Assembly (NCBI GenBank): GCA_016718825.1
Contig: JADKCL010000035.1
Span: forward strand, 11,326-75,325
Length of the DNA: 64,000 bases
Origin: Bacteroidota bacterium
GTDB lineage: Bacteria > Bacteroidota > Bacteroidia > J057 > JADKCL01
Direction of reading: 5' to 3'
Shown: positions 44,976-52,545 of the stretch, piece after piece
Numbering within the stretch: the stretch's first letter is position 1
Layout of the letters: the number at the start of each line of letters is the position of its first letter
Made by a program: the position numbers and the translations under genes
The notes under the pieces: model-generated
Seen by the model: only the letters and a program-made list of their open reading frames with translations
Databases searched by the model: none
Told to the model about the DNA's origin: nothing

Positions 44976-45362
44976 ATGAAAAAGACAATCGTTACCCTTT
45001 TGGCAATCTTTTGGGCTGTTTGGGCCATCGGGCAAGGTGTGACTCCGCCTGCAGCTGCACTCAGCCATATTTCCATGACCTTCAATGATCCGGAAGAGGT
45101 ACGTTGGGACCACGAAGGTGGCCGTTATGAGGCGATGTGGAAGGAAAATGGACGCTGGATGGGTTCCGTTTATGCAGAAGACGGCACACATTTAACCTCA
45201 AGCCGCGAAATTTTTGAATCCGAATTGCCTGAGGCCATGTTGTCCAAAATGAACGCATCCTATCCTGGTGCGCCATTTTTGGATGGCCGTAAACGCGAAA
45301 ATGCCGATGGATCGATCCGTTACCAAGTCGAGGTAAAGTCGGTACGGATGCCAAAATGCTGA
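44976..45362 (+). CDS. PepSY-like secreted protein with a probable C-terminal frameshift
   Basis: 128 residues as read. A signal peptide (LLAIFWAVWAIGQG) precedes a domain with the PepSY-like pattern: FNDPEEVRWDHEGGRYEA and a second half with YPGAPFLDGRKRENADGSIRYQVEV. Such proteins are small periplasmic factors of unclear role. The natural continuation of the last strand, KVGTDAKMLILDLPAP, is found in the -1 frame from about 45335 and runs to a TGA at 45398-45400. In the annotated frame the protein ends abruptly after MPKC. This points to a one-base deletion (real or sequencing) near 45330-45340. Confidence 0.75.
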   Translation: MKKTIVTLLAIFWAVWAIGQGVTPPAAALSHISMTFNDPEEVRWDHEGGRYEAMWKENGRWMGSVYAEDGTHLTSSREIFESELPEAMLSKMNASYPGAPFLDGRKRENADGSIRYQVEVKSVRMPKC

Positions 45363-45436
45363 TTTTGGACCTTCCTGCCCCTGTCAAATCCGAAGACTGA
45401 TTCCCCGTCTTTTCTATCGCTCCAACGCCATCGATT

Positions 45437-46603
45437 ATGAAAAATCTCAGTATCCGTATCTGCGGATGGTTCCACGTCTTTTGCTTAGCCATCGTGCTTT
45501 CGAGTGGAGTTTGCTTCGCACAAACCCAAGTTTATAGCCTGAATTTTGGCGGATTGACGCGCAGTTATCGCCTTTATTTGCCAGCAAATTATACTGGAAC
45601 CACGGCTGTGCCCTTGGTATTCAACCTCCATGGCTACACGAGCAATGCTTTTCAGCAGGAGTTTTATTCGGGAATGAATGCAGTTGCAGATACTGCGGGC
45701 TTCATTCTTTGTTATCCTGACGGTGTCAATAGCTCATGGAATTCGGGATTTTCGTCGCCTTACTATGGTGGCGTGAACGATGTGGGTTTCCTTTCGACCT
45801 TGCTCGACAGCCTTTTGGCCAATTATAACATCGATGCCGCCCGTGTCTACAGCTGCGGCATGAGCAATGGCGGATTCATGAGCTACCGGTTGGCCTGCGA
45901 CCTGGAAAGCCGGATCGCCGCCATCGCCTCGGTAACTGGAAGTATGACAACTTTGCAGCTCAGCAATTGCCAAGCAACACGCGCCGTGCCCGTTTTGGAG
46001 ATCCACGGAACGAATGATGGAACGGTTTCCTATGGCAATTCAGGGCTTTCCATGGGAATTGACAGCGTTTTGGGCTATTGGCGATCGGTCAATGGCTGCA
46101 CTGCCCCTCCCGTTTACGACACCTTGCCTGACCTTGTGCAGGAACAAAGCACGGTGACGACACAATGGTACGGCGGCTGCACGGACAATGTCGAGGTCGC
46201 GCATTACAAAATCGAAAACGGAGGCCATACATGGCCGGGTGCTCCTTTTCAAATTCCGGGCGCAGTCACCAACATGGACATCAATACAAGCGTCGAAATT
46301 TGGAAGTTTTTCTACCGGTTTTCGCATCCGAATCCCGTTTTGACAGGGCTTTCTTCGTTACCAAGGAACCTCGTACCCACCGTGGTGCCCAATCCGGCAA
46401 AGGATCGTTTCCGCGTTTTGAACATTCTCGAAGGCGCGCAACTAACCCTCATCGATGTCACAGGCAAAGCAGTCGGAACTTGGCAGACCAACGCAGCCGT
46501 TTTGGAAATCGAAACCGCTGCCTTTGTCCCGGGAATCTATTTCTTGAAGGTGAATCAGGATGGAGCTACCACGACGACCAAAGTCTTGATCGCTGGCGAA
46601 TAA
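45437..46603 (+). CDS. Secreted PHB-depolymerase/LpqC-type esterase with T9SS sorting domain
   Basis: 388 residues. A signal peptide (LSSGVCFAQ) is followed by an alpha/beta-hydrolase of the poly(3-hydroxybutyrate) depolymerase/feruloyl esterase group. It shows LVFNLHGYTSN (oxyanion region), nucleophile motif GMSNGG near residue 143, acid loop HGTNDGTV, and GGHTWPG carrying the catalytic His. The last about 75 residues are a T9SS sorting domain (VPNPAKDRFRV to GIYFLKVNQDG, TKVLIAGE). It probably hydrolyses an ester polymer or plant-type ester outside the cell; the substrate is not shown by sequence. Confidence 0.88.
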   Translation: MKNLSIRICGWFHVFCLAIVLSSGVCFAQTQVYSLNFGGLTRSYRLYLPANYTGTTAVPLVFNLHGYTSNAFQQEFYSGMNAVADTAGFILCYPDGVNSSWNSGFSSPYYGGVNDVGFLSTLLDSLLANYNIDAARVYSCGMSNGGFMSYRLACDLESRIAAIASVTGSMTTLQLSNCQATRAVPVLEIHGTNDGTVSYGNSGLSMGIDSVLGYWRSVNGCTAPPVYDTLPDLVQEQSTVTTQWYGGCTDNVEVAHYKIENGGHTWPGAPFQIPGAVTNMDINTSVEIWKFFYRFSHPNPVLTGLSSLPRNLVPTVVPNPAKDRFRVLNILEGAQLTLIDVTGKAVGTWQTNAAVLEIETAAFVPGIYFLKVNQDGATTTTKVLIAGE

Positions 46604-46611
46604 GCCGAATC

Positions 46612-47388
46612 TCAATCCTTCCAATGCCACTTTCCGAATTGCTTCGGATCAAACAGGCTTGATTTGAGCCGCGGTTTTCCGTCCAATTCGCTGTAGTGCT
46701 CGGTTTGCAGCAATTCGCCATCCAGGTAGAATTCCACTTTGGTTTCCACCCATTTGCCTTTCAAAAGCTGGAATTCGCCGTAAACGACTTCCAAAATGCT
46801 GCCATTTTCCTCAGGATCAATGCGCCGAATGGGAATCAAGCGTTCCTTTTCCACCCAGATTTGTTTGCTTTTCAGGTCGCCCAATTCCGCCCCCAAAACA
46901 TACATTTCCTTGCCTTGGAACGTCTCCGAATGAAACTTGGACAAGTCCCAGCCCATTTTTTCGACCTTGGACAGCACTTCCTCCAACGCATAACACTTCA
47001 ATCCGCCTTCCAACAACATGAAGGGCATCGGTTCGGCAGTCGCTCGTGCTAATTTGCCTTCACGAAACGAATAAGTGCTGTCGTTGCGGTAGATGACCCC
47101 GCGCCCATTGGCAGGGTCCCCGACGTCAATCCGGAAAAAATCGGGGTAGCGCAGCGCCTCGTACCAGGTTGCAGCGGGCAAAGCCTTGCCCGCACTGTCA
47201 AAGCGAATCGTCTGCTGCACAAAGGTATACTCCTTCAAATGCGTCCGCGAAGCCGCGGCATGCATCGCCTTCACCAAGGACTTCCCGTCGTGGATTTCGG
47301 TCGGATCTCCTTTGCGGGATTGGGCATTTCCCAGTGCACACACGAAAAACACCAACAGGAACTGGCACAAAACCTTGAAAATTTTCAT
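46612..47388 (-). CDS. LolA-like outer-membrane lipoprotein-sorting protein
   Basis: 258 residues with a signal peptide (VFFVCALGNAQ). The mature part is a half-barrel pattern of long antiparallel strands: TFVQQTIRF, EALRYPDFFRIDVG, SYSFREGKL, KQIWVEKERLIPIRRID, GKWVETKVEFYLDGELL. This matches the LolA/LolB-like fold used to carry lipoproteins or other lipids in the periplasm. It differs from classical LolA in length, so a related lipid-binding role is possible. It ends eight bases from the esterase stop, in convergent orientation. Confidence 0.7.
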   Translation of the reverse strand: MKIFKVLCQFLLVFFVCALGNAQSRKGDPTEIHDGKSLVKAMHAAASRTHLKEYTFVQQTIRFDSAGKALPAATWYEALRYPDFFRIDVGDPANGRGVIYRNDSTYSFREGKLARATAEPMPFMLLEGGLKCYALEEVLSKVEKMGWDLSKFHSETFQGKEMYVLGAELGDLKSKQIWVEKERLIPIRRIDPEENGSILEVVYGEFQLLKGKWVETKVEFYLDGELLQTEHYSELDGKPRLKSSLFDPKQFGKWHWKD

Positions 47389-47451
47389 CTAGCTGCAGTT
47401 TTACCCTTCGAATTTGCGCAATTGTTCCCGGAAAATGGGGAAGGATCTTGC

Positions 47452-48690
47452 TTATTGCCCTTTGGCAAACAAGCGCCAATAAAACTTGGGATTCAGCAAG
47501 GTTGCGGTGGTATTTGCGGAATAGACAAATTCCTCGACGGCGCGGCTATTGAAACGGTTGAGCGAGGCATTGAGAATGGAAACCGAGAGTCCGGTGGTGA
47601 TCGAATTGCCAAACAGGGCCTTCATCACTTTGCCCGGGCGAAGGGCATTTTTGAGCCGCGCATATACTGCAGCATCGTAGCCGGCGGGAGAAAGGCCATT
47701 TTCCAAAGCCATGGCAATATGGGTTGCAGCGATTCCGCCTGAAATCATGGCATGCCCGATCCCGTTGGCATTGGTCGCGTCGGTGAGTCCCGCTGCATCG
47801 CCGATCAGCAGGCAATTGCCACTGCTCAACGGGCGGCGGGTCGTCCCGAAAAAGAGACTGCTTCCCGTGGGGTGCCCTTGCAATTCGGCGCTGGCAAATC
47901 GTTCCCGCAACTGCGGATGCGCTTGGATATAGGCTTGCAAAAGCGCGGGCAGCTTGGGGCGCGACTTTTGAAAGGTGTCGAGCCGCATGACGGCATTGAC
48001 ATTCACGCTGCCATCGGCAAATGGTGTGATGTACAGGCCGCCGGGCATGAATTTGCGGTCAAAGAGATAATATTCAGAGAGTTGCGTCTGCGAATGCGGT
48101 TGCACATTTGTATAATACAGCTGCATTCCGACAGCGCTGTGGCGCGGCAAAATCTGATGTTCCGGCACCAATTGCCTCACCAACGGCGAATTAGCACCCG
48201 TGGCGAGCAGCAAATACTGGGTCGAAAATTCGCCCAAAGAGGTCGTGATCCGATATCCTGAACCTTGCTGTTTTATGCTTTCCACCGCACATCCTTGCCG
48301 AATGTCAATCAAAGGATCCTTGGAGGCATGTCCGAAAAGCCAATTGTCAAAATCCATCCGCCGCGCAGAGATGCAAGACGGCAATCCCAAGCGCTGATTG
48401 GTCGGCGAATTGAAAGGCATGACAAATCCCGATTTCTGCGTCGATCCAAAGGCTGTGGCCTTGAGCTCCATCGCCCAAGGCTGCTGCATCAGGTCGATCA
48501 CCAATTCGGGATCAAGTTCGTGTAACGAACGTAAAACATTGGAGGTGAGAATGTCTCCACAAACCTTGGGACGGGGAAAGATTCCCTTTTCCAACACGAC
48601 GGAAGGCAAGCCCATCTGCGCGAGGCGCATGGCGGCAAAAAGGCCTCCCGGGCCTGCACCGACGATCAAGATGGGATTCGCAGCGGACAT
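47452..48690 (-). CDS. FAD-dependent geranylgeranyl-reductase-family oxidoreductase (copy 1)
   Basis: 412 residues from ATG 48690. N-terminal dinucleotide-binding motif GAGPGGLFAAMRLAQ at about 9-23 with ILIVGAGPGG, the family CGDILTSNVL segment near residue 45, and the second FAD motif NCLLIGDAAGLTDATNANGIGHAM. These enzymes reduce prenyl chains or related isoprenoid or alkyl substrates. A longer in-frame start exists at 48750 but adds no family sequence. A second family member lies at 60222-61466. Confidence 0.88.
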   Translation of the reverse strand: MSAANPILIVGAGPGGLFAAMRLAQMGLPSVVLEKGIFPRPKVCGDILTSNVLRSLHELDPELVIDLMQQPWAMELKATAFGSTQKSGFVMPFNSPTNQRLGLPSCISARRMDFDNWLFGHASKDPLIDIRQGCAVESIKQQGSGYRITTSLGEFSTQYLLLATGANSPLVRQLVPEHQILPRHSAVGMQLYYTNVQPHSQTQLSEYYLFDRKFMPGGLYITPFADGSVNVNAVMRLDTFQKSRPKLPALLQAYIQAHPQLRERFASAELQGHPTGSSLFFGTTRRPLSSGNCLLIGDAAGLTDATNANGIGHAMISGGIAATHIAMALENGLSPAGYDAAVYARLKNALRPGKVMKALFGNSITTGLSVSILNASLNRFNSRAVEEFVYSANTTATLLNPKFYWRLFAKGQ

Positions 48691-48731
48691 TCTCAGGCAA
48701 ATTACAGGATTTTCCCGCTTGCAAAAATTCT

Positions 48732-48739
48732 TATCTTTG
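48732..48739 (+). promoter_or_regulatory. Bacteroidota-type -7 element upstream of fabG
   Basis: TATCTTTG matches the Bacteroidota sigma-A -7 consensus TAnnTTTG, 25 bases before the fabG ATG at 48765. I see no clear TTTG -33 box at the usual 19-21-base spacing, so it is only half supported. Confidence 0.45.
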
Positions 48740-48764
48740 CCCCTTCTCATTCAAAAATCAACGC

Positions 48765-49511
48765 ATGAAAGCGCTCGAAGGAAAAAACGCATACATCACA
48801 GGTGCCACCCGCGGGATCGGAAAAGGCATCGCCATCGAATTTGCCAAGCAGGGTGCGAACGTCGCCCTCACCTATCTCCGTGAAGGTGACCTCAGCCCGG
48901 AACTCGTCGCCGAAATCGAAGGCTACGGTGTAAAATGCCTTGGCATTCAGGCAGATGCCAGCAATATGGCCGAAACGCAGACTGCGATCGATGCCATGGC
49001 TGCGGCCTTCGGATCCATCGACGTCGTCATCAACAATGCCGGTATCACGATGGACAACCTGCTGTTGCGCATGACCGAGGAGCAATTTGATACCGTGATT
49101 CGCGTCAACTTGAAATCGGCTTTCAATTCGACCAAGGCAGTGCTCAAAACCATGCTCAAGCAGCGCAGCGGTTCGATTATCAACATCAGTTCGATCGTCG
49201 GCGTCACAGGCAATGCCGGTCAGGCCAACTATGCAGCCTCCAAGGCAGGCATGATTGCCTTCACGCAAAGCACGGCCAAGGAAATCGGTTCACGTGGCAT
49301 CCGCGCCAACGCGATTGCTCCGGGTTTCATCACCACTGAAATGACCGGACACCTTCCTGAGGCCGAATTGAAGCGTTGGATGGACAGCATTCCCTTGCAG
49401 CGTGCCGGAACCGTGCAGGATATCGCGGACCTTTGCGTCTTCCTTGCGAGCGACAAAAGCACATACATCACCGGCCAAACGCTCCATGTGAACGGCGGCA
49501 TGTACATGTAA
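48765..49511 (+). CDS. fabG: 3-oxoacyl-[ACP] reductase
   Basis: 248 residues, typical FabG. The NADPH-binding motif GATRGIGKG lies near residue 14. NNAGITMDNLLLRM follows, then the catalytic triad region with Ser in INISSIVGVTGNAGQ, and Tyr-x-x-x-Lys in YAASKAG. The C-terminus has the DIADLCVFLASDKSTYITGQTLHVNGGM signature. It reduces beta-ketoacyl-ACP in fatty acid elongation. No other fab gene lies in the window. Confidence 0.93.
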   Translation: MKALEGKNAYITGATRGIGKGIAIEFAKQGANVALTYLREGDLSPELVAEIEGYGVKCLGIQADASNMAETQTAIDAMAAAFGSIDVVINNAGITMDNLLLRMTEEQFDTVIRVNLKSAFNSTKAVLKTMLKQRSGSIINISSIVGVTGNAGQANYAASKAGMIAFTQSTAKEIGSRGIRANAIAPGFITTEMTGHLPEAELKRWMDSIPLQRAGTVQDIADLCVFLASDKSTYITGQTLHVNGGMYM

Positions 49512-49592
49512 GTCGCAGGCTTGACGGGAGATTTTGCCGATTTGAAGAATAAAAAATCCGCCGGAGCGGAAAATTTGCAGTAACATTGATCC

Positions 49593-51848
49593 ATGCGCGG
49601 TCTTCGCTTTCCATACAATTTGGGGCTCTTTGTGCTGCTCGCCTTGGTGGCGGGGATGCTCGTTGCCACCGTCGCCACCCGCGCCGGACTCCAATTCGGC
49701 TATTCTGAAGGAATTTCGACGGTTTTGGTCATCCTTTTTTCGATGGCTGCGGCGGCAATTTCCTTTTTCATTTACCATCAGCGGGACGGCATGCTGCCTA
49801 CTTCGGCAGCGATTCCCCTCGGAATTTTGCGTTACACGGTTTTGTTTGTTGCGGCGTTGATGCTGCTCGAACCCAAGCTGGAAACGCGGAACCGTCAGCT
49901 TTCCCCGCCCGTGATCGCCATTTTGCATGACGATTCGGAGAGTATCCTCATCAACCGCGACAGTACCTATCTCCGCTCGGAATATCCTGCCAAATTGAAG
50001 GCATTCATGGAAAAGCTGAATGCCAACGAGAAGGTCAAAACGCACTTTTTCGCCTTTTCCAACGAATTGGGAGCCGATGCTGCACCGGATTCGCTGAGTT
50101 ACCGCGGCATGGGAACCAATATTTCCAATGCATTGACGGGCGCCGGAAAACTGTTCAGCAACCAAAATCTGGGTGCCGTTGTCTTGCTGTCGGATGGGAT
50201 TTCTACGTCGGGAATGAACCCGATTTATTCGCTCGACAACTTTCAACAGCCGGTCTACACCGTTTTGCTCGGCGATACAACTCCTCAAAAGGACATTCGC
50301 ATTGGCGAAGTGCTGTACAACCAAATCGCCTACCTCGAGAACGAAACGCCGATCAAGGTCAAGGTGATGAGCAGCGGCTACGACGCGGTGACGGCAAAAG
50401 TCAGCCTTGTGGGCGGCGGAAAGGTCATCGGAACACAAACGGTGACGCTTGGCAAGGACAAAAGCATTGTTGATGCCGACTTTTTGGTCAAGCCTACCCA
50501 AACCGGCATTCTCCAATACACCATCACCATTGATCCGCTGCCCGACGAATTGACCACGCGCAACAATGCCAAGACGATTTTTATCAATGTGCTGGAAACC
50601 AAGGTGAAAGTGGCGATTTTCGGGGGATATCCGCATCCGGACATTGGCGCGTTGCGCAGTGCTTTGTTGCGGGATCAACGCTACGAAACCAAGGAATTCA
50701 TCCACAAAACGCCGACGGCTTATTACGAAGAACCGGGCAACGCAAGCTTGGCGGACTTTGACGTCTTCATTCTGCACAACTTCCCCTACGGGCCCGGCGA
50801 CGCGGCCATGTTGGAGAAAATCAAAGCCGAAATCGATGCCCGCAAGGCTCCTTTGATGGTTTTCGTCGGTCAAAGCACACATTTGCAGACCCTCAAAGGC
50901 AGCCTTGGAGATCGCATCGGTATCACGCCCGGCACTTTCCAGAGCAATGTCGAGGAGGCCATGCTCGTGTTCAAGGAGGAATACAAAAGCCATTCGACCT
51001 ATACCTTTGAAGAAGGCTGGATTCGTCTGATGAACAATGCGCCGCCACTTTACCGCAACCAAAGCGAATGGAAGGCTGGCGGCGACACCAAGGTGCTTGC
51101 CACGGCAAGGATCAAAGGCGTGGCCCTCGATTATCCGATTTACGGCCTGCAGAACCATCTGGAGCGGAAAAACATGGTCTTTGTCGGAGAAAACATCTGG
51201 CGGATGCGCGCCCATGCGCACGTGGAGACCGAATCGTTTGATGCATTCGATACCTGGATTTACAACAACATCCAATGGCTGATCGTGCGCGAAGACAAAC
51301 GCCGGTTCAAAGTTTCGCCGAGCAAGCAGCTTTTCACCGGCAATGAACCCGTACTTTTCAAGGGAGAAGCCTACGACGAATCCTTCAAGCCCATGTCGGG
51401 CGTAGACATCAAATTGAAACTCAAGTATCCTGACGGCAAGGTGGATGAAACCTTCCTCAAGGAAACCGGCAATGCGCGTTATTTCCTTGAACTCAACAAC
51501 CTCGAGGAAGGCACCTACAGTTACGAGGCCGAAGGCACCAAAAACAGCGTCAGAGTCGGTACCGACCGCGGCGAATTCAGCATTGGTCGCAGCAATATCG
51601 AGCACCTGAACCTCACAGCCGACAAAGGGCTGTTGGAGCAGATCGCTTTGCGCACGCGCGGTACCTTTCATACGTCCCGCAATTTGGACAAGCTTGCCGA
51701 TGAAATTCTTGCGCTCAACAGCTTGAAGCCCGTCGCCAACATCACGGTCAAACGCCTCGGATTCAACGAATTCCAATGGATTTTCTACCTCTTGGCGGGC
51801 TTGCTCACTGTGGAATGGATCGTACGCAAGCGGTTTAGCCTGAGCTGA
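49593..51848 (+). CDS. Large membrane protein with a VWA/BatA-like extracellular domain
   Basis: 751 residues. Two or three N-terminal membrane helices (about 8-28, 40-60, 68-88) and one at the C-terminus (IFYLLAGLLTVEWIVRKRF) bracket a periplasmic region. Its first part (VIAILHDDSESI, AVVLLSDGISTSGMNPIY) has a VWA-like metal-binding and fold pattern; the rest is beta-rich (HPDIGALRSALLRDQRY, FDVFILHNFPYGPGD). The layout resembles Bacteroidota VWA-related membrane proteins whose C-terminal helix anchors them. It is adjacent to hemJ-like and fabG genes without obvious functional link. Role unknown. Confidence 0.75.
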   Translation: MRGLRFPYNLGLFVLLALVAGMLVATVATRAGLQFGYSEGISTVLVILFSMAAAAISFFIYHQRDGMLPTSAAIPLGILRYTVLFVAALMLLEPKLETRNRQLSPPVIAILHDDSESILINRDSTYLRSEYPAKLKAFMEKLNANEKVKTHFFAFSNELGADAAPDSLSYRGMGTNISNALTGAGKLFSNQNLGAVVLLSDGISTSGMNPIYSLDNFQQPVYTVLLGDTTPQKDIRIGEVLYNQIAYLENETPIKVKVMSSGYDAVTAKVSLVGGGKVIGTQTVTLGKDKSIVDADFLVKPTQTGILQYTITIDPLPDELTTRNNAKTIFINVLETKVKVAIFGGYPHPDIGALRSALLRDQRYETKEFIHKTPTAYYEEPGNASLADFDVFILHNFPYGPGDAAMLEKIKAEIDARKAPLMVFVGQSTHLQTLKGSLGDRIGITPGTFQSNVEEAMLVFKEEYKSHSTYTFEEGWIRLMNNAPPLYRNQSEWKAGGDTKVLATARIKGVALDYPIYGLQNHLERKNMVFVGENIWRMRAHAHVETESFDAFDTWIYNNIQWLIVREDKRRFKVSPSKQLFTGNEPVLFKGEAYDESFKPMSGVDIKLKLKYPDGKVDETFLKETGNARYFLELNNLEEGTYSYEAEGTKNSVRVGTDRGEFSIGRSNIEHLNLTADKGLLEQIALRTRGTFHTSRNLDKLADEILALNSLKPVANITVKRLGFNEFQWIFYLLAGLLTVEWIVRKRFSLS

Positions 51849-51859
51849 TCACGAATTTT

Positions 51860-52402
51860 ATGTCCACCATCCTCCTCTTCAAGGCATTGCACCTCATCTT
51901 CATGGTCACATGGTTTGCGGGCTTGTTTTACCTCGTCAGGTTGTTTGTCTATCACAAAGAGGCGGAAACCAAAACGAGTCCGGTCAGGGAGGCTTTGCAA
52001 GAACAATATGCGCTGATGGAGCGGCGGTTGTACTACATCATCACTTGGCCGGGAATGGTCTTGACGGTCATATTCGGCGCGTTGATGATCATCTTGAATC
52101 CCGCAATTCTGGATGTGTGGCTCTACATCAAACTCGGCATGGTCTTGCTGCTGATGATTTACCACTTGTATTGTGGCGAATTGATGAACGACCTCAAGGA
52201 CGGCAAATGTACACTCAAGCCCTTCCATTTCAGGTTGTTGAATGAAGCCCCGACGATTTTGTTGTTTGGAATCATCACATTGGCGGTCTTCAAAAACATG
52301 ACGGATTTCTTGTTGGTGTTCGGCGGATTGGTGGCTTTGGGAATCTTGTTGTTCATCGCGGCAAGGCTGTACAAAGCTTCCCGGGAAAGGAAGGGTTCGT
52401 GA
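51860..52402 (+). CDS. HemJ-like (UPF0093) protoporphyrinogen oxidase
   Basis: 180 residues, four or five membrane helices. The opening FKALHLIFMVTWFAGLFYLVRLFVYH carries the conserved His and basic residues of the HemJ family, and MERRLYYIITWPGMVLTVIFG and LYIKLGMVLLLMIYHLYCGEL are the following conserved helices with a second His. HemJ oxidises protoporphyrinogen IX in organisms without HemY/HemG. A hemN gene lies about 3.8 kb downstream, which fits a heme-biosynthesis role. Confidence 0.85.
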   Translation: MSTILLFKALHLIFMVTWFAGLFYLVRLFVYHKEAETKTSPVREALQEQYALMERRLYYIITWPGMVLTVIFGALMIILNPAILDVWLYIKLGMVLLLMIYHLYCGELMNDLKDGKCTLKPFHFRLLNEAPTILLFGIITLAVFKNMTDFLLVFGGLVALGILLFIAARLYKASRERKGS

Positions 52403-52422
52403 AGCTGTTTGATCTGTATTTT

Positions 52423-52521
52423 GGCCACAAAGGCACGAAGACACGAAGATTTTTTGGCCACCAAGACACCAAGGCACCAAGTGTAACTCAACCTTCTTTG
52501 TGTCTTCGTGCCTTCGTGGCC
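52423..52521. repeat. Dispersed 26-base repeats, two direct and one inverted, overlapping a gene start
   Basis: Copies at 52423-52448 (GGCCACAAAGGCACGAAG and onward), 52456-52481 (diverged direct copy with ACCAAG units) and 52496-52521 (inverted, pairing with copy 1 at all but two of 26 positions). A second repeat type, CTTTGCGCTCTTTGCGTC and onward, follows at about 52544-52570. Such CACGAAGG/CTTTGCG repeats are widespread in bacterial genomes and are non-autonomous. Confidence 0.85.
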
Positions 52522-52545
52522 TTCTTTCAAAAGAATCCCACAACT

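Noticed and set aside
45333..45340. Programmed -1 frameshifting in the PepSY-like gene
   Set aside because: There is no classical heptamer slip site or downstream hairpin that I can see, so a simple indel is more likely.
49290..51776. 828-codon open frame on the minus strand across fabG and the VWA-like gene
   Set aside because: Antisense shadow of two real genes; its sequence is low in hydrophobic segments and shows no family.
52423..52521. CRISPR-like array
   Set aside because: Only three irregularly spaced copies in mixed orientation without spacers; it matches widespread dispersed repeats instead.
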